A stretch of DNA of 64,000 nucleotides, taken from assembly GCA_001599755.1 (NCBI GenBank), contig BCHX01000008.1:682001-746000 (forward strand), written 5' to 3'. The DNA is from Gliomastix tumulicola. Taxonomy: Eukaryota > Ascomycota > Sordariomycetes > Hypocreales > Bionectriaceae. A model generated the notes under the pieces. It was not told the DNA's origin and searched no databases. It saw only the letters and a program-made list of their open reading frames with translations. Both the position numbers and the translations under genes were made by a program. The number at the start of each line of letters is the position of its first letter. Positions within the stretch are counted from its first letter, which is position 1. Below, piece by piece: positions 11,694-23,585 of the stretch.

Positions 11694-11771
11694 AGACGCC
11701 GCCTAGATACGCCTGGCTAATAAAAATCGCAAGACAACCCACGCCTCCCGTGACATGCTATACAGATTTGG

Positions 11772-13512
11772 TTACAGTTCTTTCTCCTTCGCCAATCGCC
11801 TCCTCTGACGGTAATCTCTCCATCGTGTCTTTATCCAGTGGCCCCGTTCAACAATTACGATAGAGGCGATGAGCAGCGGAATAGTGATTACAGCCCAGAT
11901 CCAGATAGGTAACGAACCCTGTCCCAGCTGCTTGAAATTCATCCCAAACACCGATGTGACAAAGGATATCGGGAGGAAAATAAAGGTGACTCGGTTCGTC
12001 GCCTTGGTGAGCCGTGTGACGAGACTGGCCTCCATTGCCGACCTCTTCGCGGCCTGGACCGCGTTGTTGCTCATCAGGGTGGCCTTTTCATCCTCGCAGA
12101 CCTTGATGAGCGATTTCGTCCTGGCAATGAGATAGCTGAAGTCGGTTACCGTCTCGCTATTTGTAGGTGTCCCTCCATTTTTCGTCGTCCAAGGCGTAGG
12201 AGGGTTTTGGAGAAATGTGACAACTTCGGAGCAGTGTTGCTCCAACCGAGAGAGAGATGCCTTGATGTAGTCGTATTGGACTGTTGTCTCAAGCTTGGTG
12301 TGATCAAATGAGGGGAACTCGCTCAACCCTCCCACCTTCTGCAGGACATGATCCAGCATGTTGAGATACTGCAAAGCCGCTGCCGCTTTGAACACAAACA
12401 ATTCCTGAAGAACGGCTAACGGTGAATCCGTAGGGCAAGTTGACCAGTCGATAGTTGCGCCATACCGCTTACTCAAGAGTGCCAGTGGCTGTGTCATCAT
12501 AGGAGGAGTATTGCCATCGGCGGAACCGTTCGCCTGCGATGTTTGTGTGTGCTGATTGTCAAAAAAGACTGGGTAGAAGTCTAGGTCGGACGCAACAGGC
12601 GTAAAAGCTTTGGTCGGAGGCACAGGGATATGACAGCAATCTGATTCACTCCCAGCATCGTTCCAGAGGATGACTAGTAATAACTGTTAGCGCTCAGTCA
12701 GTTGTGTGTGTGGAAGGAAAGAGGTGCTTGCCTGTCCAGAAGTCTCCCCTGCGAACAACGGTGGCCGTTACCTGCTGCTCGACCACCATAGTGTTCCCAT
12801 CTTGCACCTCCAATCTGCGGATGATCGATCTTCCCGCTTCTGAGGCGACGCTGTCTTGGACCGACAGAAACGCCTTTTGAAGTTGGGCATTGCACTTCTC
12901 CCTCGCAATCTCCAACTCTCGGATGTCGAAATTCCTCCCTCGAGATCCTACCCGCACCACTGTTGGGATTTTCAGCGTGAGAAGCTGCAATGATCGTGAC
13001 GGGAGGTCTGGGCCGACAATCCAGCGCTGTGCTTGGCTGGACATGATTGGACCCAGATGCTGGTGGAAGAATCGGTAGTCGAGGGAGTACGTCGACCCAA
13101 GGCAATTGAGCCAGTCCGCAGATGGCCGCCCCGTGAGAAAGAGGATCTCATTCTGTGACGGAGGGCGGGCTACCCTTGAAAAGACACGAGGGTCGTCGAA
13201 AGACTCAGGTGAAGGAGCTTCGTTCGGTCGCAGAAGATAGCGCACGACAAACGACCGCCGTACCGAGCTCGGGCTTTCGGCGACATGTGGCCGTTTGGGT
13301 GGTTTCTGGAATGGTGTCTTGAGATATTTCGCGAGGTATGTCAGATATGCGGTCGAGTGCAGAGGGTCGACTTTGATTGACTTGACGCGGTCGCTGAGGC
13401 CGAGTGCGTATCGTTTTTCCAGTTCAAGAACACCTGCTGAGGCCTGTGCTGTCCCGTTGGGTGCCTCCTGATTCCCCGCCACAGTCCGCTCTTGTTCTGT
13501 TCCCGTGCTCAT
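11772..13512 (-). CDS. CorA-like magnesium-transporter-domain protein
   Basis: This 560-residue protein has exons 13512-12732 and 12673-11772. The intron uses a GC donor (G|GCAAGC) with a CTAAC branch site and TAG acceptor; the joined codon gives FWTVILWNDAG. The first ATG in frame is at 13512. The C-terminal part has the CorA hallmarks: a long helical region ending VTRLTKATNRVTFIFLPISFVTSVFGMNF, where GMN is the pore signature, and a second membrane segment IWIWAVITIPLLIASIVIV. The N-terminal half is variable, as in the fungal CorA-like proteins of unknown transport activity. It likely resides in a membrane with both termini inside. It is divergent from the STAND/HET gene with 545 bp between starts. 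Confidence 0.87.
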
Positions 13513-14057
13513 GGGCGACAGTGTCGTATTGTAAGGTATCAAATTAGAGAGCCGCGTCTGTCGAAACGTCTTGAGGATGAAGGCACGTTGTCACTTTGAA
13601 CGCATCATCGAAGCAATATTCACAAATTCAACGTCATTCACTGGCCATCAATGGTTCTTGAACTCATCCATGATGAATGCACTGCCATCCGGCATCTCCA
13701 CCTTCACCCGTCAGCCGCACTGCCTCCCGTGCTACGCCTTACACGCAGCTGTGGGCTGACTGCTAGCAGGGGGGCGCTATAGCCAGAACTATTGGCTCCA
13801 AACGGTTAAATCGGCCAGGAGACTAGACTGGCAAGGGGGGTGATTCCACACACAAACAGGGCACACTTCAGTAGCCACTGTGTGGCGTTCTGGGCTGTGT
13901 CGGTCCCGATGATGCGTGGACAGTGCACAGCTCCGTACATTATTGGTATGATGACGCTGTCGCCCTGTTCATTCGCCTTCTTCAAATTCACATACCATCT
14001 TCTTTGCCATCACCGAAAGGACCCCTCCAAAATATGCCTACCTAAGATACCGTCTCG
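13513..14057. promoter_or_regulatory. Divergent promoter, CorA-like / STAND-HET gene
   Basis: 545 bp between divergent start codons. No gene is seen and no clear TATA element. Confidence 0.5.
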
Positions 14058-17000
14058 ATGCCTGCCCTCGCCGAAATCAAGACAAGCGACAGTGGAGATT
14101 CGCGTTACAGAAAGTAAGCACCCGAGGCAATCCCCCCGATCACAGCATTAAATCGCTAACCGAGAGCCAGCTTCGTCGTCATCCCTGGCTTTGCCGGCGG
14201 CAAACTGAGCGACGCGACATGCCCGCACTTTGACGAATGGCTCGGCCGCATACTAGGATTATGCGCGACGAGCGCTCGGAGCTGGGTGTTTGACCACGAC
14301 ATCCGGCTCAATGACTTGGAGTCGTGGGACAAGTATGGCACAACAGGCACTGCGTTGTTGGAGCAGCTGCTCGTGTTGGTGCAGGAGAAGCTGGACGAGG
14401 TGAGTGGCATTTAATCTGTGCCATAGAATCTTCAAATGTGCTGACCCTCGTCTAGGAGCAAACGATCATTTTGATTGGACACAAGCTCGGCTGCTACATC
14501 TTGAAAAAGGTATGATGCCCCTCTGCTACGAAGGAGACATCGCGTCACTAACTCACGGCAGGCCCTCATTGAAGCATATCACAACGAATACAAGGACGAG
14601 TACAGACAGCTCCTTGATATGATAGAGACCATTATGCTTGTTGGCGAGCCGTCACTCAATCCAAAGAAGCCCGACGAATGGATCGACCTCATCTCAGAAT
14701 GTGTCTCAAGACAGAGAGGCTTGCCGAAGCGACTGGGAAATGGTGACACGGTCGGTTGTCTGCAGGACATCGCCGACACATTCGAGAGGATCCTGCTGCA
14801 CTCGACCTTACTAGATGTCTCCAGGGGCAATGCGCCGCCGCCAAAGCGCAAGCTGTTCAGAGTCAAGAAGCTTGAGCATGACGGGTGCATCGGCTGTGCG
14901 ACGATCCATATCAGGCTCTTTACTACGTCGAGCGAGGAGACGATATTGGATCCTGGCCCTGGGGACCCCAACATCTGTCCTTTTCATCCGAAGAGTATCC
15001 ATTTCGGCCAGCTCTTGATGTTGAAGTCGTCTCCTGAGCTACCCCAGCTGGAAGCACCCCCTGAGGACTCTACTTCCACTATCTCATCAGGCGACATCAA
15101 CAATTCACAGATACACGACGCTATCACTGCGTCAGCCGTAATTAAGCAGCAGCCATCATCCACTGCTCATGTCAGGGATACGGGCGGTGATATGTCGGGG
15201 AATTCTGGATTGTCTCTGCAACAGCATCCGGATCATGCGCAGGCCGACATCGAAGAGATCGAAGACCCGTCACAGCCGGAGCAAACCGAGGACGAGAGCA
15301 CCAATATGCTCTCCCAGGACGACGACGTCGATATCATGTCCCAGGAGGGCAATGCCCTATCTTCGCAAACAAGCATCGAGGAGATCAGCGTGGACAGGAC
15401 AGATGCGACTCCAGCAACGTGGGCGTCAGCATCGTCCGCTGTAGGCCAATCGCAGCCCGGCAATCGAAGTCCACGAGAACGGCGGAAGTGCTTCTCTAGC
15501 TCGATCCCCTCGAGAGACGACAAGTTCTTCGGCCGATCTGAGATCCTCGGTAAATTGGAGCAAACGATTCTACGAGCTGGTGAGTGTGAAGGCGGCCAGA
15601 CCTGGATCCAAACCAAGCAAGCCACCCTAGTCTGGCTCTCTGCCGGTCCAGGCATGGGAAAGACAGCCATCGCTGCCGAGTTTGCCCACCGCTTCATGGA
15701 AGATTTTGAGTATGTCATCTGGCTCAACGCGAGCTCGAACGCGAGCCTCGGGAGGCACTGCCACGATGCGGCTGTCGCGCTCGGCCTTGTCAACGAAAGA
15801 ACGAGCCAGAACCACGAGCTGAGTACCTCAAAGCTTATGGAAACGCTTAAAACCGCCTCGTCGCCATGGCTTCTCGTACTAGACGACTACGCAGACGGAG
15901 TCGACTTGACAAACTACCTACCCAACAACGGTCTCTGCTCCATCATTGCAACAGGGAGAAGGCAACCCGAGTCTGACGGTTGGACCACCATCGACGTCCC
16001 TCCCTTCACATCGGAAGAGGCGGCAAAGCTTCTTCTCAGCTGTGTGGAAGGCCACCTATCAGAGAAGGATGTCAAGGGTGTCCAGTCTGCTGCAGAACGA
16101 TACCACTTCTCACCGTTAACCATCCGCCAACTAGCCAAGTGGAGCACTCGGGACACCCTCTCGTTCAAGGACATCAGCGACCTCTTAACCGGCGAAGACA
16201 TGCGCCTCTCTTTTCGAATTCACAATTCCCACGATGTCTTGTCCTGCTCCATGGACAGACTGGACAAGCCGGCAACGTCATTGTTGGTCACACTCAGCTT
16301 CCATGATCCACAACGGATCTCGAAACGACTCCTTCGGACAGTGAAGCTGCCACGGTCATGGAAGATATCGCGATTGGATCCCGAGAGCACCCTCACAAAC
16401 GCCACTGCCTTGCTTTGGCGATCGGCGTTTCTCGATGTCGATGGCTCGCAGCCAGACTCGACCTATCAGATGCACAAATCGGTCCAAGACTGGATACGGG
16501 GACAGGTCGACGACGAGACATGGAGGGACGGGTTTGACTCGGCGTGCTCGAATCTTCAATACCAGTGGCCTTCAAGGCGGAAACTGAAGAACATCATGGG
16601 CGGGTTCTGGGAGGACTTCGACAACGTTCATACGCACGTCCATCATCTCGCGTACTGCCTTACGCGAGACCGCCTAGTCGACCGGTTATCATATGACCCG
16701 GGTGATGAGTTCAAGAAACTACTTGTATACCATACTTGGTAAGTTACTCTGCGTAAGAACCGGAGCCCTACCGTATCTCTGACTCACCTCGCAACAGGTA
16801 CAACTCGCGACGCGGAAATCACGCCGAGGACCGAGATCTTCGAAATCTCACGGAATTCCTCCTGACTACCACCGTGAATCGCAGGAGGGATAAGGAAGAC
16901 GGCGCCATAGAGTCACCTCCCTACCTGCCAAGCAGATGCATCATGGTGACGGACGACGACAACAACCCAACAGCCAAACTTGTCGAGACGGACGGTGACC

Positions 17001-17950
17001 GCGCGCCCTACATTGCACTGAGCTATGTCTGGGGCAGCGACTCGTCGAACTTCCGTCTCAGGTCCTCGAACCTGAACAAGTACAAGGAGAGAATCGACAT
17101 GTCTGTCTGCCCGCAGCAGATCTCGGATGCGATCCGGTTCACACGAAACATGAAGCTGAAGTACCTGTGGGTCGATGCCCTGTGCATCGTCCAGGACAAT
17201 CCTGCCGAAGTGTCAAAGGAGCTGGAGCAGATGGTGCAGTACTATTCAGACTGCTCCATGGTCATCTGTGACCTCAAGCCTCGCACCTCATTCTCGCACC
17301 TCAAATGGGAGCCGAGTCAGCGGCTAGATATTCCGCCGTACAGCATCCTGCGTTCGAGGCCCTTGCGGGGCACGCGATCGGAAACGACTTGGAACAGGGC
17401 CTGGATGCTGCAAGAGGAGTGCTTCGGATCATCCTCTGGCTGGAAGAAGGTCCGAGGAACCATCGATGCCCCGCATCATGATGAGCCTACACCTGCTTAC
17501 GGGACAACGGAGAAGTTCGACCTGTGTGAATCCTGTGTCAAAATCAAGACGAGGGACGACATACAACAACAGGCTTCGCATGACGCCAGCAAGGACACTT
17601 CAGAAGATACAACGACGAGATGCGTCAAAGAAACCGGTCAGGAATCTTCTACAAAAGTCAGCCCGGTCCCCAACCCAGACGGTGGAAGCCCGCTAGCTCA
17701 GCCTGCGAAGCCAGCGAAGCCAGAATCACGTTTCGAGGAGCGCCTAGCGCATTCTATCACGTTTGTGATCCTGAGCGCGGGCGGCCTCACAAGACGCACA
17801 GTCTCCGTCGCCTCGAATGATGTTCAGCTTGTGCTGAGGTGGGGAAAGGAAAACCCTTGGGTGATTTGTTGTGTATTGTGCATTTGGTTCAGCGTGTTTT
17901 CATACCTTTTAGGGGCTCACATGGCTAGTTCTGGGGCAGTTGTCCGATAA
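14058..17950 (+). CDS. STAND protein: alpha/beta-hydrolase-like - NB-ARC - HET - membrane segment
   Basis: This 1222-residue protein has exons 14058-14113, 14171-14399, 14456-14509, 14562-16738 and 16798-17950, all with standard signals and matching phases. Residues about 20-180 look like a lipase or SERAC1-type alpha/beta hydrolase (FVVIPGFAGG, then TIILIGHKLGCYILKKAL), but the nucleophile Ser is replaced by Lys. Residues about 180-400 include an acidic, low-complexity linker. Residues about 445-700 form an NB-ARC-type ATPase: FFGRSEILGKLE, Walker A GPGMGKT at 475-481, Walker B LLVLDD near 550. Exon 5 adds a HET domain: LPSRCIMV, YIALSYVWGS at 910-919, KYLWVDALCIVQD near 960 and NRAWMLQEE near 1038. 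A hydrophobic stretch (NPWVICCVLCIWFSVFSYLLG) lies near the end. The plan is that of fungal NLR-like incompatibility or defence proteins, but HET is C-terminal. The exon 4-5 join rests on splice signals and on the lack of any ATG before the HET domain in exon 5. Confidence 0.82.
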
Positions 17951-18146
17951 TAGCGTGCGTATACTGGCGTTTTATGAATCACTCGAGTCTATACGATATA
18001 TCAATATCATGAATCATGAACACGTTCTCTATTTCTCTAGATCCTCTAGATGCTGGGATCAGGGATTTGCGGTTGACATCTCAATCCCTGCCCCTTCCAT
18101 CAAATCCCAACTCCCTCCCGCCGTTAATTTCCGTGGCATCGCTCAT

Positions 18147-20906
18147 TCATAACCTGTGAGTACTCCTCAACGCAAGAAACCCCATACTCATCGCCACAAC
18201 CGTCACCCAGTAGCTTGTAATCCCAAAGGCGGCTTGGACATCAAGCTTGAAGACGCTCCAGCAGACACCAAAGATAAGACTGCTTATGAATGTAGCCAGT
18301 GACACCAGCATGTAGATCGTCTTGAAGTGCCATCCATCCTCGAAGTATACCCCCCATCCTGGAACAAAAGCATCCGTCCCAGGCTGTAGTCCGGCATTCA
18401 TTCTTTTTGGAACTTGAGTGAATGTCCACGCTTGCTCGGGCGAGAGGTGACCCGGGTTGAGAAAATAGTGCATGAGGTAGTTTTTCTCGAATGGGGGCAT
18501 CAGATTTGGCGGGACGGGATAGCACTGATACTCTTTTCCGATCAGATCCTTGGGGGGGAGGCAGACACAGTATGGGCTCTGTCCTTGCGTACAACTCTGG
18601 TTGTGCTGCCGTATGGACGCATAGCGGCTATGGTCGACGAAGAACTAGACTTCAAGGTGAGCCGACTATTTTAATGCCCTTGATAAGTAGTGTGAGTTTA
18701 ATCGTTCTTACCTTGCATAAGCTAATGCTTGTCGTGGTGCGAAGCGTGAACCATCTTGACTCTTCTTTGGCGCGGCTGTAGACGGTCCGGAGGAATTTGA
18801 ACAGCTCCTGGTCCTTTAAGTTTTCGTTGATCAGATTCTGGTGAAATTTGGCACCGTGTGTACCGACGGAGATGCAGTAGAGAAGGTAGAGCAGTCCGGT
18901 AGGCTGCGTTGTTCTTTCTGGGACACCGCTCGACGAGGTCTTCGCCGTGTTGTGCGTAGGGAGGTCCATTTCGGAGGGCTCTACCCAGATCGGAGGTCTG
19001 AGCAGTTTGACCCATCCCATTGGCCACTTGAATACATCTGAGATTGTCTTGAAGAATTCCCTTGCTGTAGTTCTTTCGCCGCTCCTCTGAACACAGCTAT
19101 TCGTTCGAAGGCGACCCTCCAGCTCGTCTAGCGCCGCTCGATCCAGTCGAGCATCATAGTCATCATAGAGTCGCTGCCCGCATGACTGTGAAAAGACTTA
19201 GCATATCTGCGTCAGTCAGCCCCTTGAATGTGCATGACCCACACAAGTCCATCTGATACGATGCTTCCCAGGCGGAACACGAGACTCTGGTAGGATGAAT
19301 GGATATCCAGAGCCATGTCTTCTCGACAAGATTCGGCAGTGAACGCGGCAGAGGCGCGATGTCCTGATCCACATCGTGGGCTTTCGCTTCCTGAAGAACA
19401 CACTTCAAGAGGTCGTTTCGAAATGTTTCCATCGGAGTGCCATCCACGAGGATGGGCTTAAACTTAGCGAAAAGATTGTCCTTGCCAGGATCTTGACCCT
19501 CACTGCTCTGCTCGGTCTGATACATCAGATCTTGCTGAGTTTGTACTTTCTCATCAAAATTCCCGGAGGCTGCAAATCCTTCCAGTAGAGATTGCGGTGG
19601 CGCCATAGCTGTGTACCTTGTACTAAAGTCTGCCGATGATTCTGCAGGAGCTAGGCCGAGCAGCTTCCTGCTTTTTTGTTTAATAGGTATTCTGGATTCT
19701 TCAAAAGGCCCTTGGAGAGAGCCATCCACATGATATTGATGGAGGAATGAAGGTGACGTCTGCAGATCGTCGCAGTACGTGCCCAGCAAGCTTTCGAAAG
19801 TGAGATACATTCTCTCCTTTTCAAGAGCCGGATGGGTCGCAGCGGCTTCAAGAATAGTTACAAGCCCGCCGTCAATCAATACAGCGTCTGAAAGCTTCCG
19901 TACGAGGGAGATTCTCGAAGGAATCCGCTTTCCCATGACTGTCTTGGCGCTTGTATGACTGTCTTCCACCCAGAAGCCATCCGGCATCGCCTTGTGTAGA
20001 GGCGAGAGAAACGAGTCATGCATGACACTAGAATCTTCAATGTCAGTTCTTGAATGCGTGTCAGCAGTCATTCCTCCAGTTGCAAAATACTGAAGTTTGT
20101 GAACGGGAGTTGTGATTTGCGAAAATAGATCCAGACATCTCGGGATTGCTTCAGGTGGGTATGACCAAGCGTCAAAAGTCGATAAAGCCGCCCGCGGCGG
20201 CGCGGAGCCAGTATTGGGAGGGTTGTTGTCTTCATGTGGGAGGTCTTCGACGTAGCTATCATCTCCAGGAGATGGACGTTCGATCGTGTTGCCATGCGCA
20301 GAACTATGCCACGTTAAGCCCAGAGAATCTTACCGTTTGTATTGACATGGACGCACTGTTTCTGTTTATGACGATCCAATAGGTCTTGCCGCCAAAAGAC
20401 TCTATCGCATCCAGGGAAATCGCAAGCAAGTGACGGAGGAAAGTGACTGGGTCGATGACGCCTATTCTTACACTGGATCGTTAGACAAAATGCACTGCAG
20501 GGCCAAGGCCGTACGTAGGGGGGGAGAATGGAGCTGCCTAACCTTAGATGCTCAGCTCTGGTAAATGCCTAGATTGACAACGTTAGATTCAGCACCCACC
20601 TCCACGAATGCGTAACAGTCGTCTTACCTTGGGTGGTGTGCACAGCTCACACATGTGAACCGGTCGACCTTTCATGGCCTTGCTTGGGCGACTCGTGACC
20701 GGCGTCATTATCTGGCCTCGGTCTACCTTGCTGCCCGTAGCAGCTTCTGATGGACCTGGATCGGAGGCTGATGGCGAGTTGGCATTATAGATATCGTAAT
20801 CAGACATGTACCCAGAAACCGCTGAAGCCGGTATATCAGGCTCACGAGGTCTCTCATCCTTGCCATCTTTAAATGGCCCCGACGAGGGGGCTACCTCGTT
20901 GCTCAT
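18147..20906 (-). CDS. Fungal membrane protein of unknown function with CxxC N-terminal element
   Basis: The proposed exons are 20906-20628, 20568-20543 (26 bp), 20466 to about 20347, 20303-19243, 19196-18712 and 18644-18147. The N-terminus is disordered and Ser/Pro-rich, then HMCELC joined to AFTRAEHLR, which resembles the first half of a C2H2 finger. IDPVTFLRHLL follows. The C-terminus has YFLNP, the motif GWGVYFEDGWHFKTIY, and two membrane segments (MLVSLATFISSLIFGVCW and AFGITSYWVTVVAMSMGFLAL). I know this C-terminal block from many uncharacterised fungal proteins. The join between exons 3 and 4 is not solved: the strong donor GTAAGA at 20331 gives an intron of only about 30 bp and the wrong phase, while the in-phase donor GTCAAT gives 43 bp. 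This could be a frameshift or a wrong model. It converges on the STAND/HET gene, 196 bp apart. Confidence 0.6.
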
Positions 20907-22655
20907 CTCGACTCTACAACTCCCCCGCCGACGGAGGAATGCCGAGCGAGAGATTGAATAATGGATAATAGATAAAGAATATTTGGATTTGATATCAAAA
21001 TTGCACAGAAGCCACTCGAAGAAGCCCGATGCTGAGAAGCAGTGCCAGGTCAGAATTTGAGGGGTCGAGTGCGGGGTGATTTGTTCCTCCGCGTACGCGA
21101 CGACCTGCTCTCAAGCCCATTAGTTAGGAGGATTGCGAACCAATCTGCAAGGCAATATGCGCCCGAGTCGCCTCATCCTACACGAGGCGTTCTTGACGTG
21201 GCATCCCTGTGCTACGCTGTCAGCAAGCCAACATGCATACGTCATATCCAACACGCTGGTAGTAGTGTGTTATCATGTTTAACCCCATCACCGTCCTGCC
21301 GTCTCATTTCAACGGACGACTGTAGTGTCACACGATACAGTAGCGACTAGGTTCTGCATGCATTATTATATCCAATTGCTCCTCTTGATTCCCGGGGAAA
21401 TCCGGTGTCATCTCAAGCGAGAAACACGGCAGCTCGTGTCGTGGAAAGATGCAGGGTAGGACAAGCAAACAGGTAGGGCAGCGTCAGCACTAGACGCCCC
21501 GACCTGACCACCACACCACACCTGTCATCCATCATATGCCATCATCACTGCCGATCGCCAAGTCCGCCATTCTTAGCTGCTCCCCATGCACAGTTGACTA
21601 CTGCTCGGGGAAAGGAAAGTGGACTTGTCTTACGGATGGCTTGATGGTGCGCTGGCGATTGGAATGGTGGAGGGTGGGAATACAGTCACAAGAGGAGCGA
21701 GGCATTCAATTTCATTCCATGGAGATGGGAGGAAGATGATGATGGCACCTGGAAAATCCGTCGAAGAGTCTGGGCGCTCCTCGCAGGAGGAAGGAGGACC
21801 GAAGAAGTAATCGCAGGGAAGCGAGTGCTACGCAAGGACGGACGGAATACGTGCATAGGCGCCATCGACACCCTGGACGATCTGCCAGTCGATGGCGTAG
21901 GACCGACCACAGTGCACCGTGCCACTGTAACGCGCGATACGGATAGCACGTTGGACGACCTCTTCCACAGGCTTCTTCTCTACGGAACATTCTCCCGAGT
22001 CATGCCTCAAAGAAGCTTCCCAGAACCTCCGTAGACCTGAAGTCAATATCAAAACCACGCGGCCCACGTTCAGGCACATACTTTGGCCGACGCCTACGCT
22101 AGACGCCAGCGACGACGAGGTGAGAAATTAAGACGCCCGTTCTGTCCTGTCTTGTCCTGCTGCGTCCGCATGAAGGGAAAAATTGATGCACGCATGGGGC
22201 GTAGAATGTCGGCAATAACGACTGTCGATGCTGACCCGAGCACCCACCCATCAAAGACGACGTCAAGGGGCAGGGAAATGGGGAGTGATCGATGTCCAGG
22301 GTCGCATTCTTAGTGACGGCCTAACCTCACTGATAAATGCCAACAGTCACTGGAACGGCCTGGGATGGGACCCCGAGATACCACCTAAACGGTGCTGATA
22401 AGGGCCGAATGGGGGGACCAGAGCAGAACATGCCACACACACACATTGGCTTTCGAACTCAGGCGCCTTTTCTCTTACGTCCCTAACTTTATACAGCATA
22501 GCGACGAATAAACTCGCTTCCATTTTTGCTCTGCTTATCTTTATCCTTGACAGAAGGAAGGAAGGGAAAAAAAAAATTAAAAAATTACAGCCGCACACAA
22601 TCACCAGAACAAATCCCCGTCCGCACATCCCGAAGCGCGCACCAGCCAGCCAGCC
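20907..22655. other. Intergenic, no supportable gene
   Basis: 1.75 kb between two divergently oriented genes. It has several runs of simple sequence, including poly-A at 22567-22577. The longest open frames (21042-21350 plus, 21828-22079 minus) match no family I know and lack introns or a convincing start context. It presumably holds two promoters. Confidence 0.55.
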
Positions 22656-23090
22656 ATGGCCTCCCTCCAGTCCAACAAGACGGCGGAAGACGTGATCGCC
22701 GCGCTCAAACTCACGCCACACCCGGAGAAGGGCTTCTACGTCGAGACGTCGCGCAACGAGTCCGGCACGGCTATCTACTACCTGCTCAAGGGCGAGGAAG
22801 GCCTCTCGCACTGGCACCGCGTGCTCGACGCCACCGAGACCTGGCACCACTATGCGGGCGCGCCCCTGCGGCTGTCGCTGTCGCTCGACGACGGGCAGGC
22901 CGTCCGGGACGTGATTCTCGGGGACGACCTCTGGAACGGGCAGCGGCCCCAGGCCGTCGTGCAGCCGGGCGAGTGGCAGCACGCGCAGAGCCTGGGCGAG
23001 TGGTCGCTGGTCGGGTGCACCGTCGCGCCCGCGTTCCGGTTTGAGAGCTTCGAGATGGCGCAGGAAGGATGGGAGCCTAGGGTGGGATGA
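22656..23090 (+). CDS. DUF985 cupin protein, cytosolic
   Basis: This intronless gene encodes 144 residues from an ATG in good context (AGCCATGG). The DUF985 (cupin_5) pattern is complete: VIAALKLTPHPEKGFYVETSRNE, TAIYYLLKG, SHWHRVLDATETWHHYAGAPL, then WNGQRPQAVVQPGEWQHAQS and LVGCTVAPAFRFESFEMA. The two His of SHWHR and the His pair of WHHY are the likely metal-binding residues of the beta-barrel. It has no signal peptide. The family is widespread, with no well-defined reaction that I can name. A secreted paralogue lies 2.4 kb downstream on the other strand. Confidence 0.9.
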   Translation: MASLQSNKTAEDVIAALKLTPHPEKGFYVETSRNESGTAIYYLLKGEEGLSHWHRVLDATETWHHYAGAPLRLSLSLDDGQAVRDVILGDDLWNGQRPQAVVQPGEWQHAQSLGEWSLVGCTVAPAFRFESFEMAQEGWEPRVG

Positions 23091-23585
23091 AGAAAACTGA
23101 CCAGCAGAGGGAACGGAACGGAGGGGGGGGGAAAGACTGGACTGTGCAGGGGAGGGCGGGACAAGGGTGGATGTGGGTTGCAGTCTGACTGCCAAGGGAG
23201 GGGGGGCACAGCAGCTGCTAGTTGACTACTACTACTGTGTGTACGGAGTACGTACATTCGTCCTGCTGATACGGGCGTGCATACCGGCACAAGTGAGAGA
23301 CAGTTCCTGCTGTGATAGGCAAGGATGGGCCGCTGTAACTGGCGAGTACTTTGCTCGATAAAATCGATCCCTCGACTGGCTTGAGATTGGCGGGCGTGCA
23401 GAACTGCCGTCCCCTCCCCTCCCCTCCGCCTCTGCTGCTGTCATATTCCTATTCCTGTCACTTGTGTGCTGTCATTTATCCTCGCTGCATCCCGTTCCCT
23501 TTTCCCTTTTTTGATTTCCTCTTTTTTTCCTCCTTCGTAGGTCATGAGCGATTCATTATCGATCCATCATCCCTAACACATCGCC
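23091..23585. other. Intergenic with homopolymer and pyrimidine tracts
   Basis: 495 bp between two plus-strand genes. It contains G-runs (23121-23130, 23200-23206) and long C/T tracts from 23401 to 23540 just upstream of the next gene. Such CT-rich leaders are common before highly expressed fungal genes. Confidence 0.6.

Noticed and set aside
16798..17950. HET domain as a separate gene
   Set aside because: No ATG precedes the HET start in this exon and the upstream intron has standard signals with matching phase.
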